Shown piece by piece: positions 17,990-26,422 of a stretch of 64,000 nucleotides of DNA (positions within the stretch are counted from its first letter, which is position 1; each line of letters opens with the position of its first letter). This stretch comes from Limnochordaceae bacterium (lineage in GTDB: Bacteria > Bacillota > Limnochordia > Limnochordales > Geochordaceae). The DNA lies in assembly GCA_014896295.1 (NCBI GenBank), contig JADBKR010000008.1, positions 708,745 through 772,744 of the forward strand, given 5' to 3'. Under the pieces are notes generated by a model. The model ran no database searches. It was not told where the DNA came from and saw only the letters and a list, made by a program, of their open reading frames with translations. A program made the translations under genes and the position numbers.

Positions 17990-18039
17990 GCGGGGCCGGC
18001 AAGACAGAAGGCGTGCACGGGAGTGAAGGGAGGAGCACG

Positions 18040-18492
18040 GTGGCGACTCACGGTTGGCGGGCGGTAGCAGCAGCGGTGCTGGTGTCGGCGCTGGCAGTGG
18101 TGGTCCCCGCGCCGGCGGCCGGCGCGGCCGAGGTGGCAGGTCCCTTCGACCCGGCGGATTTTGGCGTGCCTCTGGGTCCGGAGGAGCAGCAACAGCTCTC
18201 GGGGGAGTGGTGGCCCATCGCCGTCGGAGCGGCTATCGGAGCCGTGGACGGAGCGTACAGCTACGCTCGCTCGTGCGGCTATCACCCGCGCTCCGGGCGG
18301 TACTGGACCGGCATGGCGGCCGCCGCCCTGGTCGGGGGCGGCCTGGGTGCCATCAACGGGAGCATCCAGGTCGGCATGCGAACGGCCCGGGCCGGCCTTC
18401 AGGCGGGATACTCCATCTACTCGTGGGCCCGCACCAAGGTCGTCAACGAGATCAGCGGCAGGGCCTGGAGCAGCTGGAGCGGGCACTGGTAG
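18040..18492 (+). CDS. Secreted glycine-zipper, bacteriocin-like precursor protein
   Basis: Protein of 150 residues from a GTG start behind GGGAGGAG. It has a Sec-type signal (AVAAAVLVSALAVVVPAPAAG) and then LGPEEQQQLSGE, which resembles the LSxxE...GG leader end of class II bacteriocins but with SG in place of GG. After this junction come WWPIAVGAAIGAVDGAYSYA and MAAAALVGGGLGAINGSIQV, two small-residue helices with GxxxG spacing as in membrane-inserting peptides. The C-terminus is Trp- and Ser-rich. The upstream C39 peptidase makes a processed secreted peptide plausible. This is inference: no close family was recognised. Confidence 0.7.
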   Translation: MATHGWRAVAAAVLVSALAVVVPAPAAGAAEVAGPFDPADFGVPLGPEEQQQLSGEWWPIAVGAAIGAVDGAYSYARSCGYHPRSGRYWTGMAAAALVGGGLGAINGSIQVGMRTARAGLQAGYSIYSWARTKVVNEISGRAWSSWSGHW

Positions 18493-18614
18493 TGGGGACC
18501 CGGCGGGAGAGCGGCCCGCGCGTGGTGACGCAACGGTAGGAGGAGGGCGGCCGGCCCCGCCTTCTTCTTCACGTCGGGCAGCCTGCCCCGATGGGCAGCG
18601 GAAGGGGCACACTC

Positions 18615-18896
18615 ATGGCAACGGCGAAGTCGAAGCCACGTCCACGGTTCTCCTGGTGGGGGTTACTCGTCTCCCAGCTGGCGGTCGTGCTGGGCACGGA
18701 GCTCGTGGTGTGGTGGGACGTCGGTTTGTTCTGGACGATCGGCTGCATGAGCTACGCCGCCGGTTACGCGGTGTTCAACTTCCATCCCCCGTACAGGGAG
18801 CCCGCACGTCACCTCGCCATCACGTACGGGGTCTGGTTGGCCGGCATGGTCGCCGACAAGCTGATTCCCTTCCGCCTGGTGCCTCCCGGGCCGTGA
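18615..18896 (+). CDS. Small membrane protein
   Basis: About 93 residues with a basic N-terminus (MATAKSKPRPRFSWWG) and three predicted membrane helices: LLVSQLAVVLGTELVVW, FWTIGCMSYAAGYAVFNF and LAITYGVWLAGMVADKLI. An in-frame ATG at 18591 could extend it by eight residues, but AAGGGG fits 18615 better. No family was recognised. It follows the glycine-rich precursor by about 120 bases on the same strand. Small multi-helix proteins in this position are often immunity proteins for membrane-active peptides, which is a guess here. Confidence 0.6.
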   Translation: MATAKSKPRPRFSWWGLLVSQLAVVLGTELVVWWDVGLFWTIGCMSYAAGYAVFNFHPPYREPARHLAITYGVWLAGMVADKLIPFRLVPPGP

Positions 18897-19093
18897 ACCC
18901 GCTGCCGGGCGACCAGTTCCCGCCGGTGCGGCCGGCCCGTCACGCGTGGGCGTGCGGCGAAGGTTTACGAGGGAGTCATGGTGGCCGCAACCTCGATGTG
19001 CTATGCTGCCATGAGCAGGCCGGACGCAGGTGCCGGCACGGCGGGGCCGTCCACGGGACGGGAGGGCGGCCCTTGCGAAGGGGTTAACGACCG

Positions 19094-19690
19094 GTGGGTT
19101 TGGAGTCGGGCTGGCCATGGATCGTGATTGCGCTCGCCGCGTACCTGTTGGGCTCTCTGCCGGTGGGGTACGTGACGGCCAAGCGCAAGGGCGGCATCGA
19201 CATTCGCCGCCACGGAAGCGGTAACGTGGGCGCCACCAACGTGACCCGGGTGCTCGGAGTGCGGGCGGGCGCGATCGTCCTGGCAGGCGACGTGGCCAAG
19301 GGGGCCCTCGCCGCCTGGCTGGGCATGCGCCTCGGGGGCGTCAATGGCGCCGTGCTGGCGGGCGTGCTGGCCGTGGTCGGGCACGCATGGCCCGTCTTCC
19401 TGCGCTTTTCCGGGGGGAAGAGCGTGGCCACGGCCCTGGGCGCGGTCGTGGTCGTCTCCGGGTGGGTCGCGGGCGCGCTGATCCTGACGTGGGGCCTGGT
19501 GGTGCTGGCGACGCGCTACGTGTCGCTGGCCTCCATGGTGAGTGCCTCCAGCGCGCCCGTGTGGCTGTGGCTGGCCTACCACGACCATGCCGTCTTGGTC
19601 GGCGGGCTCGTGATGACGGTGGTGGTCATCCTGCGCCACCGCTCCAACGTGCGGCGGCTGGTCCAGGGGGCAGAGCACAGGGCTTACTGA
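19094..19690 (+). CDS. plsY: Acyl-phosphate:glycerol-3-phosphate acyltransferase
   Basis: Integral membrane enzyme of 198 residues that makes lysophosphatidic acid from acyl-phosphate and glycerol-3-phosphate, the first step of phospholipid synthesis. The three PlsY motifs are present: LLGSLPVGYVTAKRKGGIDI, RRHGSGNVGATNVTRVLG and GHAWPVFLRFSGGKSVATAL. It starts with GTG. It stands alone between the C39 cassette and the cobalamin riboswitch. Confidence 0.96.
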   Translation: MGLESGWPWIVIALAAYLLGSLPVGYVTAKRKGGIDIRRHGSGNVGATNVTRVLGVRAGAIVLAGDVAKGALAAWLGMRLGGVNGAVLAGVLAVVGHAWPVFLRFSGGKSVATALGAVVVVSGWVAGALILTWGLVVLATRYVSLASMVSASSAPVWLWLAYHDHAVLVGGLVMTVVVILRHRSNVRRLVQGAEHRAY

Positions 19691-19777
19691 GGCGGCCGGC
19701 CCGTGGCGGTTGCGTGCGGCCGACTGCCAGGGTATCCTTGACCTGGTAGCGCGTTCGACAAGCGAGCGAGTTCCCAG

Positions 19778-19915
19778 CCCCTGGTGCCAGGGCGCGTAGC
19801 CCTGGCTTAAAGTGGGGAAGTCCGGTGAAAGTCCGGCGCTGTCCCGCAGCGGTAACCGGGGCGAGCGCGGCCCAGCCGTGGCCCCGCCCGGAAGCCCGAA
19901 TACCTGCCAGGGGAG
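19778..19915 (+). ncRNA. Cobalamin (B12) riboswitch
   Basis: The leader of btuF contains the conserved cobalamin aptamer landmarks in order: GGGGAAGTCCGGTGAAAGTC at about 19814-19833, the GTCCCGCAGCGGTAACCGG core (the CCCGC-ACTGT region), and AAGCCCGAATACCTGCC near 19892-19908. The closing helix pairs CCCCTGG near 19778 with CCAGGGG near 19907. It lies about 50 bases before the btuF start, so repression of the whole btuFCD operon by B12 is expected. Confidence 0.92.
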
Positions 19916-19961
19916 CCCACACAGGTGACGCCCAGGCAAGGGCGCCTCTCGAGGAAGGGGA

Positions 19962-20915
19962 GTGGCAAGGGTGCGCACCCGTCCCGGCTTTTCCGGTCCA
20001 GGCCGCCTGGGGTGGCTGGCTCTCCTGGTGGCCGTCTTGCTGCTGACCGGTGTCGCCATCCCGGCGCTTGCGGCGACGAGTTACCCGCTCACGGCGCAGG
20101 ACGCCCTCGGGGTGACCAGGACCCTACCGTCCGAGCCCCGGCGCATCATCTCGTTGGTCCCGTCGATCACGGAGGATCTCTGCGCCATCGGTGCGTGCGA
20201 CCGGCTGGTGGGCGTCGACGACTACTCCGACTACCCCGAGAGCGTCAGGCGGCTGCCCCGGCTCGGGGGCGTCTACGACCCCAATCCGGAGCGGATCCTG
20301 GCGCTCGAGCCCGACCTGGTCCTGCTCAGCAAGTACGGCAAGCTGGCCCAAACCCTCTCCCAGGCAGGCGTCACCGTCTTCGTGATGGAGACGGAGCGCT
20401 TCGAGCACATTTTCGACAACATCGAGACCCTGGGGCTTCTGCTCGACCGCCAGGCCGAGGCGCGGGCCCTCAACGAGCGCCTGCGGGCCGAAGTCTCCCG
20501 GATCGCAGCCTCGGTTGCCGGGCGACCTCGCCCCACCGTTTACTACGAGATCGACGAGACGCCCTACTCGGTGGGACCCGACTCGTTCATCGGGACGCTC
20601 TTGGAGAAGGCCGGAGGGCGCAACGTCGTGCCGGCCAGCCTCGGTACGTTCCCGAAGATCAGCCCGGAGCTGGTCATCGCCGCAGACCCCGACGTGATCC
20701 TCCTCGGAGATGCCCCTTACGGGGTGACCCCGCAAAAACTCGCCTCGCGCCCCGGCTGGTCCCGTCTGCGGGCGCTGCGGGAGGGGCGAGTCGTGGCGCT
20801 GACCCAGGCGCAGGTCGACGTGCTCAACCGGCCGGGCCCGCGGGTGGTGGAGGCGCTGCGTTTCCTGGTCGAGGCGCTCCATTCCACCGGGAAGCGAGCG
20901 GCGAGCGGCCCATGA
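19962..20915 (+). CDS. btuF: Cobalamin ABC transporter substrate-binding protein (BtuF-like)
   Basis: Helical-backbone binding protein of 317 residues with a signal peptide (WLALLVAVLLLTGVAIPALA), then RRIISLVPSITEDLCAIGAC, VGVDDYSDYPESVRRLPRLG, DPNPERILALEPDLVLLSKY and TVYYEIDETPYSVGPDSF, as in BtuF. It binds corrinoid outside the membrane and delivers it to BtuCD. There is no lipobox cysteine after the signal helix, unusual for a monoderm Bacillota binding protein. The GTG start lies behind GAGGAAGGGG and just after the B12 riboswitch, and the stop overlaps btuC by ATGA. Confidence 0.93.
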   Translation: MARVRTRPGFSGPGRLGWLALLVAVLLLTGVAIPALAATSYPLTAQDALGVTRTLPSEPRRIISLVPSITEDLCAIGACDRLVGVDDYSDYPESVRRLPRLGGVYDPNPERILALEPDLVLLSKYGKLAQTLSQAGVTVFVMETERFEHIFDNIETLGLLLDRQAEARALNERLRAEVSRIAASVAGRPRPTVYYEIDETPYSVGPDSFIGTLLEKAGGRNVVPASLGTFPKISPELVIAADPDVILLGDAPYGVTPQKLASRPGWSRLRALREGRVVALTQAQVDVLNRPGPRVVEALRFLVEALHSTGKRAASGP

Positions 20916-22045
20916 AAGAGGCGGAGATGCTCCAGGCGCACGCCGCCTCCGCTTCGGCGCCGGCCCCGTTCGTGCGGGTGCAGCGGTGGCTTGCCCGGCG
21001 GGCGGCCCCATGGCCGGGCCTGGGGTGGGCCGTGCTGGCGGCAGGGCTGGCGGGTGCGGCGGTGCTCGCCGCCCGGTGGGGAAGCATCGGGGTCACGTGG
21101 GCCGACGTCGCGCGGGGAGTGCTCGGCGGGATGACGGGCGAGCCACTCGAAGGGCGGGCGGCCATCGTGTGGCAGCTCCGGGTGCCCCGGGTCCTGGCGG
21201 GGATGCTGGCCGGGGCCGCCCTGGGCGTCTCAGGGGCCGCCCTGCAGGGGCTGTTTCGCAATCCGCTGGCCGACCCGTACTTGATGGGGGTGGCGCCGGG
21301 AGCCATCTTCGGCGTGGCGGTCGCACTGAGCGTGGCCGGCGCCGCCGCACCGGCGTTCGCAGGAAAGGTGGCCGCAGCGCAGGCGGCCGCCTACGTGCCG
21401 GCCGCGGCGTTCGTGGGCGCGCTGGGGGCGGTGCTGGCCGCCGTGGTGCTGGCCCACACCGCAGGGGGCCGCCGCACCACCGATCTCGTCCTGGCCGGCG
21501 TGGTCGTGGGAAGCGTGCTGACCGCCGCCACCACGTACCTGATGCTGCGAGATGCCGACCGGATCCGGTCGGTGTTCGCGTGGACGCTGGGTAACCTCTC
21601 GCTGGTCGGATGGCCGGAGCTGGGCGCCGCGCTACCGTACGGCGTGGCCGGCATGCTGCCGCTGCTCGGCGCAGGGCGTGTGCTCAACGCCATGCAACTG
21701 GGCGAGGACGTGGCCCAGAGCCTTGGCATCCCGGTGCAGCGGCTGAAGCTCGGCCTCATCGCGGCTGCTTCCCTGGCGACGGCCGCCGTGGTGTCCCAGG
21801 TCGGGGTGATCGGGTTCGTGGGGCTGGTGGTGCCCCACGCCGTGAGGCGCCTGGCGGGGAGCGACTACCGGACGGTCCTGCCAGCCTCTGCCCTGGGCGG
21901 AGCCATGTTGCTGGTGCTGGCCGACCTGGTTGCCCGGATGGCGGCCAGGCCGGCGGAACTGCCCGTGGGGGTCGTGACCGCTCTCGTCGGGGGCCCCTTT
22001 TTCCTCTACCTGCTGCGCAAGGGGCACGGGCATGCTCCGTCTTGA
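20912..22045 (+). CDS. btuC: Cobalamin ABC transporter permease (BtuC/FecCD family)
   Basis: Permease of 377 residues with about ten helices. Family signatures: WQLRVPRVLAGMLAGAALGV, SGAALQGLFRNPLADPYLMG, the FAWTLGNLSLVGW core and the coupling segment VSQVGVIGFVGLVVPHAVRR. The ATG overlaps the btuF stop. The 5' end carries a 30-residue Ala-rich cytoplasmic extension. Its 3' end overlaps btuD by 14 bases. Confidence 0.95.
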   Translation: MKEAEMLQAHAASASAPAPFVRVQRWLARRAAPWPGLGWAVLAAGLAGAAVLAARWGSIGVTWADVARGVLGGMTGEPLEGRAAIVWQLRVPRVLAGMLAGAALGVSGAALQGLFRNPLADPYLMGVAPGAIFGVAVALSVAGAAAPAFAGKVAAAQAAAYVPAAAFVGALGAVLAAVVLAHTAGGRRTTDLVLAGVVVGSVLTAATTYLMLRDADRIRSVFAWTLGNLSLVGWPELGAALPYGVAGMLPLLGAGRVLNAMQLGEDVAQSLGIPVQRLKLGLIAAASLATAAVVSQVGVIGFVGLVVPHAVRRLAGSDYRTVLPASALGGAMLLVLADLVARMAARPAELPVGVVTALVGGPFFLYLLRKGHGHAPS

Positions 22046-22793
22046 GGGGATCTGGCACCGCTACGGAGCCATCGAGGCGCTACGGGGCGTGTCGCTCGAG
22101 TGGGGCCCCGGCCTCACCATGGTGCTGGGGCCCAACGGGAGCGGCAAGAGTACGCTCTTGAGGATAGCCGCCGGCTTGGTTGCGCCGGGCAGGGGGAGCG
22201 TCCTGCTCCAGGGCCGGCCCCTCGCCCGGCAAACGGGCTGGCAGCGCGGCCGGCTCATCGCGTACGTCCCGCAAGACGGCCCGCTGCCGGAGGGCATGAC
22301 GGTCTACCAGGTGGTCATGCTGGGACGCTTGCCCCACCTGGGATGGCTGGGTGCCGAAGGCCAGGAAGACGTGCGGGCCGTGCAAGAGGCGATGCAGCTG
22401 GCTTCCGTCGAGGCGCTGCGGGATCGGCCGGTCCAGGAGCTCTCCGGCGGGGAACGCCAGCGGGTCCGCATCGCCAGGGCGCTGTCGACCCGGGCCCCGG
22501 TCCTCTTGCTGGACGAGCCGGAGAGTCACCTCGACCTCTCCAACCAGTCTGCCCTTGCCGGCATCCTGCGCCGCCAGGCCGTGGAGGGCCGCACCGTGGT
22601 CATGGTCGTGCACGACCCCAACCTGGCGGCCCTCGCCGACCGCGTGATCGTGCTGGCCGGGGGGCGGGTGGTCGCGGACGGCCCTCCCGCCCACGTGCTG
22701 GTGGATCGCGTCATGGCGGCCATCTATGGGGACGGCTTCAGGATCGTGCAGGCTCACGACGGCCTGCGGGCCATCGTGCCCTCGGCCGGGTGA
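22032..22793 (+). CDS. btuD: Cobalamin ABC transporter ATP-binding protein
   Basis: ATPase of 253 residues: Walker A GPNGSGKST, Q-loop YVPQDGPLPEGMTVYQVVML, signature ELSGGERQRVRIARAL, Walker B VLLLDEPESHLDL and switch VHDPN. It is a FecE/BtuD-type subunit completing the importer. The stop lies 40 bases inside the convergent cydB gene. Confidence 0.95.
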   Translation: MLRLEGIWHRYGAIEALRGVSLEWGPGLTMVLGPNGSGKSTLLRIAAGLVAPGRGSVLLQGRPLARQTGWQRGRLIAYVPQDGPLPEGMTVYQVVMLGRLPHLGWLGAEGQEDVRAVQEAMQLASVEALRDRPVQELSGGERQRVRIARALSTRAPVLLLDEPESHLDLSNQSALAGILRRQAVEGRTVVMVVHDPNLAALADRVIVLAGGRVVADGPPAHVLVDRVMAAIYGDGFRIVQAHDGLRAIVPSAG

Positions 22794-23803
22794 GCGGGCG
22801 TTCGGGGCGACTTGAAGACGGCCCACAAGAGGCCCAGGGCCGGGACCAGCAGAGCGAGCCCGGGTAGGGAGATGGCGATGACCGTCGACACCACCCCGGC
22901 GGGCGCGGCCGCCTCCTGCAGGCTCAACGTGGGGTAGACCACGTAAGGCCCCCGCGCCAGCGCGAACGACCCGACCATGCCGGCCAGTTGCAGTGCGACC
23001 AGGACGCGGGCGGCCGGATAGTGGCGCCGCCACAGCGACGTCGCGGCGAGGACGGCGGCGACCAGGCCGCCGGCGGTGACCGGCAGGACCGGCGGGGCGA
23101 AAAGCCTATCGGCGAGCGCGGGAGCTGCCTCGGCGAGGCTCCCCAGGTTCATGAGGGTGAGGCCCGCCACCACCCCTGCCGACGCCAGGGCCCGCCTGCG
23201 AAACAGGGCCTGCAGCTCGCCGCCGGTCTCCAGGGTCATGAAGACGGCGGCAACGTAGGCGCTCGTGGCCGCCGCCAGCAACCCCACCCCGAGCGAGAGC
23301 GGCGACCACCACCCCGCCGGTCCCAGCGGCCGGTCGGCGACCAGCGGGGCGCCGCCCTCCCGCGGCGTCAGGAGCCCTACGGTCATGCCCATCAAGAGGG
23401 GCGTCAGAAGGCTCGCTACCCCGAAGACCCAGGACCAGGCTCCCCGGCGGCCTCCCTCCTGCGCCTCGGGCGCGGGGCGCAGGGCGAAGGCTGCACCCCG
23501 CAGGATCAGGCCGGCCAGAGCGAGATGCAGCGGCCAGAACAGGGCCACGGTGACGGTCGAAAAGCCTGCCGGAAAGGCCGTGAAGGCCACTACCAGGGCG
23601 AAGATGAGCCAGACGTGGTTGACTTCCCATACCGGGCCCATGGCCCGGGCGATGGCGCCGCGCTGCCTGGCCGCGGACGGCCCGGAGGCGAACAGATCCC
23701 AGATGCCCCCTCCGAAATCGGCTCCCCCGAAGAGGACGTAAAGACCCAGGGCCACGAGCACCAGAAGGCCGGCCTGAAGGTGGGAGGGGATGGGCACCGT
23801 CAT
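22754..23803 (-). CDS. cydB: Cytochrome bd oxidase subunit II
   Basis: Membrane subunit of 349 residues with about eight helices. It starts LQAGLLVLVALGLYVLFGGADFGGGIWDLF, the conserved first-helix region of CydB, followed by ARAMGPVWEVNHVWLIFALV and AFPAGFSTVTVALFWPLHLA. It forms the quinol oxidase with CydA. The ATG overlaps the cydA stop as ATGA. A longer reading upstream is rejected because it runs inside cydA. Confidence 0.94.
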   Translation of the reverse strand: MTVPIPSHLQAGLLVLVALGLYVLFGGADFGGGIWDLFASGPSAARQRGAIARAMGPVWEVNHVWLIFALVVAFTAFPAGFSTVTVALFWPLHLALAGLILRGAAFALRPAPEAQEGGRRGAWSWVFGVASLLTPLLMGMTVGLLTPREGGAPLVADRPLGPAGWWSPLSLGVGLLAAATSAYVAAVFMTLETGGELQALFRRRALASAGVVAGLTLMNLGSLAEAAPALADRLFAPPVLPVTAGGLVAAVLAATSLWRRHYPAARVLVALQLAGMVGSFALARGPYVVYPTLSLQEAAAPAGVVSTVIAISLPGLALLVPALGLLWAVFKSPRTPAHPAEGTMARRPS

Positions 23804-25203
23804 ACCCACGCCTCCTTCGCCGTGTCCGGTCGGTCGTGCGCCCGGGCTGCGAGCTCCTCGCTCCCGGGTGAGGTGAGCCCGGTCCAGTTCAAACGGCGTA
23901 TCAGCCACATCAAGGCCCCGCCGAGCAACAGGTACAGGCCCAGGAAGGCCATCAGGGTGGCCTGGATCCCCGCCGCCGGCGTGACTGCCTCGCCGGTTCG
24001 CATCACGCCGTAAACGATCCAGGGTTGGCGGCCCACCTCGGCCACCACCCATCCCGCCTCGAGGGCGACGAGGCCGAGCGGCGAGCTCACCGCGAGCGCC
24101 CCCAGCAGCCAGCGTGGCAGCGGCGACCAGATCTGCCCGCGGCGGCGGGCGTACGTCCACCAGAACCAGGCGGCCACCGCCAGCATGGCGATGCCGGCGC
24201 CTACCATGGCCTGGAACGAGAGGTGCGTGACGGGAACGTTGGGCCACCGGTCGGCCGGCGTCTTGTCCAGGCCCTGCACGGGCGCCGTCGGATCCCGGTA
24301 CGCGAGCCAGCTCAAGGCGTGCGGGATCTCCACGGCCCCGATCACCCGCCGGCCCTCCACGTCCGGCCAGCCTCCGATGCGCAGGGGAGCCCCGGCCTCC
24401 GTACGGAACTGGGACTCCATCGCCGCCAGCTTGACGGGCTGCTGGTGAGCCACCAGGCGCGCGCTCGCGTCCCCGGTGATCGGCATGAGGGCGGCGACGA
24501 CGGCTCCCACGGCCAGGGTGACCACCAGCGCCGCATGGATGCGTTCGCGCCTTGTGCCATCGAGGGTCCCGGCCGCTGCGTGCTTGCGCGCCCACCACGC
24601 GTAGGCGCCGGCCATCGCGAAGGCGGTGGCGGCGTACGTGGCCAGCGTGGAGTGGAGGGCCATCACCGGCCACGTGGGGTTGGCGAAGAGCAGCCGGGCC
24701 GGGCTGGCGACGGCCCCGTCAGAGCGCAGCCACGCTTCCGCTCCCACGGGGTTTTGCATCCAGGCGTTGGCCGAGCTCACCAGCACGCTGGAGGCCGCGG
24801 AGAAGACGGCCACCCCCCACCCCGTGAGCCAGTGCGCCCACGGGCGCAGCCGGTCCCACCCGTAGACGTACAGCGCCAGGAAGATGGCCTCGAGGAAGAA
24901 GGCGAACGCCTCGGCGGTGAACGCCGGGCCGATGACGGGCCCGAAGCGCTGCATGAATGCCGGCCACAGCAGGCCTAGCTCGAACGAGAGCGCCGTGCCG
25001 CTCACCGCGCCGATGGCGAAGAACGCGGCCGTGAGCTTGGCCCAGCTCTTCGCCAGAGCCAGGTAGTGAGGACGGCGCCGTGCGATGCCGATGCCTTCGG
25101 CCAAGAGCATCAGGAGCGGCATCCCGACGCCGAACGCCGCGAAGATCATGTGGAAGCCCAGGGAGAAGCCCATCTGAACCCGAGCGGCCATCAGATCGGT
25201 CAA
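23800..25203 (-). CDS. cydA: Cytochrome bd oxidase subunit I, short Q-loop type
   Basis: Quinol oxidase subunit of about 467 residues that binds the hemes. The first-helix heme ligand is His18 in MGFSLGFHMIFAAFG, the second is in ALHSTLATYAATAFAMAG, the methionine ligand lies in LSFQAMVGAGIAMLA, and the conserved EVGRQPW is present. The length and absence of a long insertion mark it as the short Q-loop, cyanide-insensitive-like class. The start is a TTG at 25203 behind GGGAGGCGGG. Coding upstream of this is antisense to the aldolase gene and is not real. Confidence 0.95.
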   Translation of the reverse strand: MTDLMAARVQMGFSLGFHMIFAAFGVGMPLLMLLAEGIGIARRRPHYLALAKSWAKLTAAFFAIGAVSGTALSFELGLLWPAFMQRFGPVIGPAFTAEAFAFFLEAIFLALYVYGWDRLRPWAHWLTGWGVAVFSAASSVLVSSANAWMQNPVGAEAWLRSDGAVASPARLLFANPTWPVMALHSTLATYAATAFAMAGAYAWWARKHAAAGTLDGTRRERIHAALVVTLAVGAVVAALMPITGDASARLVAHQQPVKLAAMESQFRTEAGAPLRIGGWPDVEGRRVIGAVEIPHALSWLAYRDPTAPVQGLDKTPADRWPNVPVTHLSFQAMVGAGIAMLAVAAWFWWTYARRRGQIWSPLPRWLLGALAVSSPLGLVALEAGWVVAEVGRQPWIVYGVMRTGEAVTPAAGIQATLMAFLGLYLLLGGALMWLIRRLNWTGLTSPGSEELAARAHDRPDTAKEAWV

Positions 25204-25294
25204 GGGCCATCCCGCCTCCCCTTGTCGCTTGCGAGTCCGGGGCATTCTAGCCACGGCGGTGGGAGGGCCGTAATGGACAGTTGTCCCGCTACGG

Positions 25295-25312
25295 ACAGTG
25301 CGAACGTACTGT
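25295..25312. promoter_or_regulatory. Inverted repeat in the divergent cydA-fba control region
   Basis: ACAGT-N8-ACTGT lies in the 210-base gap between the divergent cydA and aldolase genes, and a second small repeat GACAGTTGTC lies 10 bases upstream. Both could be regulator sites. I see no clear -35/-10 pair on either strand. The known Rex-type TTGTGAA-TTCACAA pattern expected near cyd genes is not present. Confidence 0.3.
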
Positions 25313-25413
25313 TTATGGCTCCCAGGCTTCCGCGAGCGCGGAAGAGGAAGAGACCCTTCCAGGCGGAAGTACCTTGCCCGTAAGCGGTTCAACGAGGGGA
25401 GTCGAATGGTGGT

Positions 25414-26385
25414 ATGCCTCTGATTACGCTTTACCAGTGCCTCAGGGAAGCCGAGAAGGGCGGGTACGGCGTCGGTGCGTTCAACGTCAACAACATGGAG
25501 CAAATCCAGGGGATCATGCAGGCGGCCCGGCAGACCCGTTCGCCGGTCATCCTGCAAGCGAGCCGCGGCGCTCTGAAATACACCAACCTCACCTACCTGA
25601 AGCACCTCCTGCAAGCCGCCCTGGAGGAAAATCCCGACATTCCCGTCGTGTTCCACCTGGATCACGGCGATAGCCTGGAAACGGTCAAGACGGCCATCTC
25701 CCTCGGGTTCAGCTCGGTGATGATCGACGGCTCCCATCTCGAGTTTGAACAAAACGTGGCGCTCACCCGCTCCGTGGTGGAGTACGCACACGAGCGCGGG
25801 GTCTCGGTGGAGGCGGAGCTCGGCACTCTGGGGGGTATCGAGGAGGACGTGGCCGGGAAGGTCAAGCTGACCGACCCGGTGCAGGCCGAGGAGTTCGTCC
25901 GGCGGACCGGGTGCGACGCCCTGGCGGTGGCCATCGGCACCTCTCACGGCGCGTACAAGTTCAAGGCCGAGCCCAAGCTGGCGCTCGACCTGGTGCCGGA
26001 GATCTACCGGCGCGTCCGCGTCCCGCTGGTCATGCACGGTTCTTCTTCGGTGCCGCAGGAGCTGGTCGAGGAGGTCAACCGGTACGGCGGGCGCATGGCG
26101 GGCAGCCGGGGCGTGCCCATCGAGAGCATCCAGCAGGCCATCAAGCTCGGCGTCCGCAAGATCAACGTCGACACGGACATCCGCCTGGCGGTCACCGCGG
26201 CGGTCCGCAAAGTCTTCGTGGAGTCGCCGGAGAAGTTCGACCCGCGGGAATACCTGGGGCCGGCCAGGGAGGCCATCGCCCGGGTGGTGGCGTCCCGCAT
26301 GGAGGCGTTCGGCACGGCGGGCCACGCCGGCGACTACGCGCCGGTATCGCTCGAGGAGATGCGGGCTCACTACCGCCAGAAGTGA
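25414..26385 (+). CDS. fba: Class II fructose-bisphosphate aldolase
   Basis: Zinc-dependent aldolase of 323 residues interconverting fructose-1,6-bisphosphate with two triose phosphates. The active site is visible: VVFHLDHGDSLET (catalytic Asp83, zinc ligand His84), EAELGTLGGIEEDV, AVAIGTSHGAYKF (zinc ligand), LVMHGSSSVP (zinc ligand) and the phosphate-binding GVRKINVDTDIRLA. The family also includes tagatose-bisphosphate aldolases, but the residues fit the fructose enzyme. It is followed after 37 bases by a beta-glucosidase. Confidence 0.95.
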   Translation: MPLITLYQCLREAEKGGYGVGAFNVNNMEQIQGIMQAARQTRSPVILQASRGALKYTNLTYLKHLLQAALEENPDIPVVFHLDHGDSLETVKTAISLGFSSVMIDGSHLEFEQNVALTRSVVEYAHERGVSVEAELGTLGGIEEDVAGKVKLTDPVQAEEFVRRTGCDALAVAIGTSHGAYKFKAEPKLALDLVPEIYRRVRVPLVMHGSSSVPQELVEEVNRYGGRMAGSRGVPIESIQQAIKLGVRKINVDTDIRLAVTAAVRKVFVESPEKFDPREYLGPAREAIARVVASRMEAFGTAGHAGDYAPVSLEEMRAHYRQK

Positions 26386-26422
26386 CCGTACCGGCAAGGC
26401 TCGGGGGGAGGCATGATCCATC

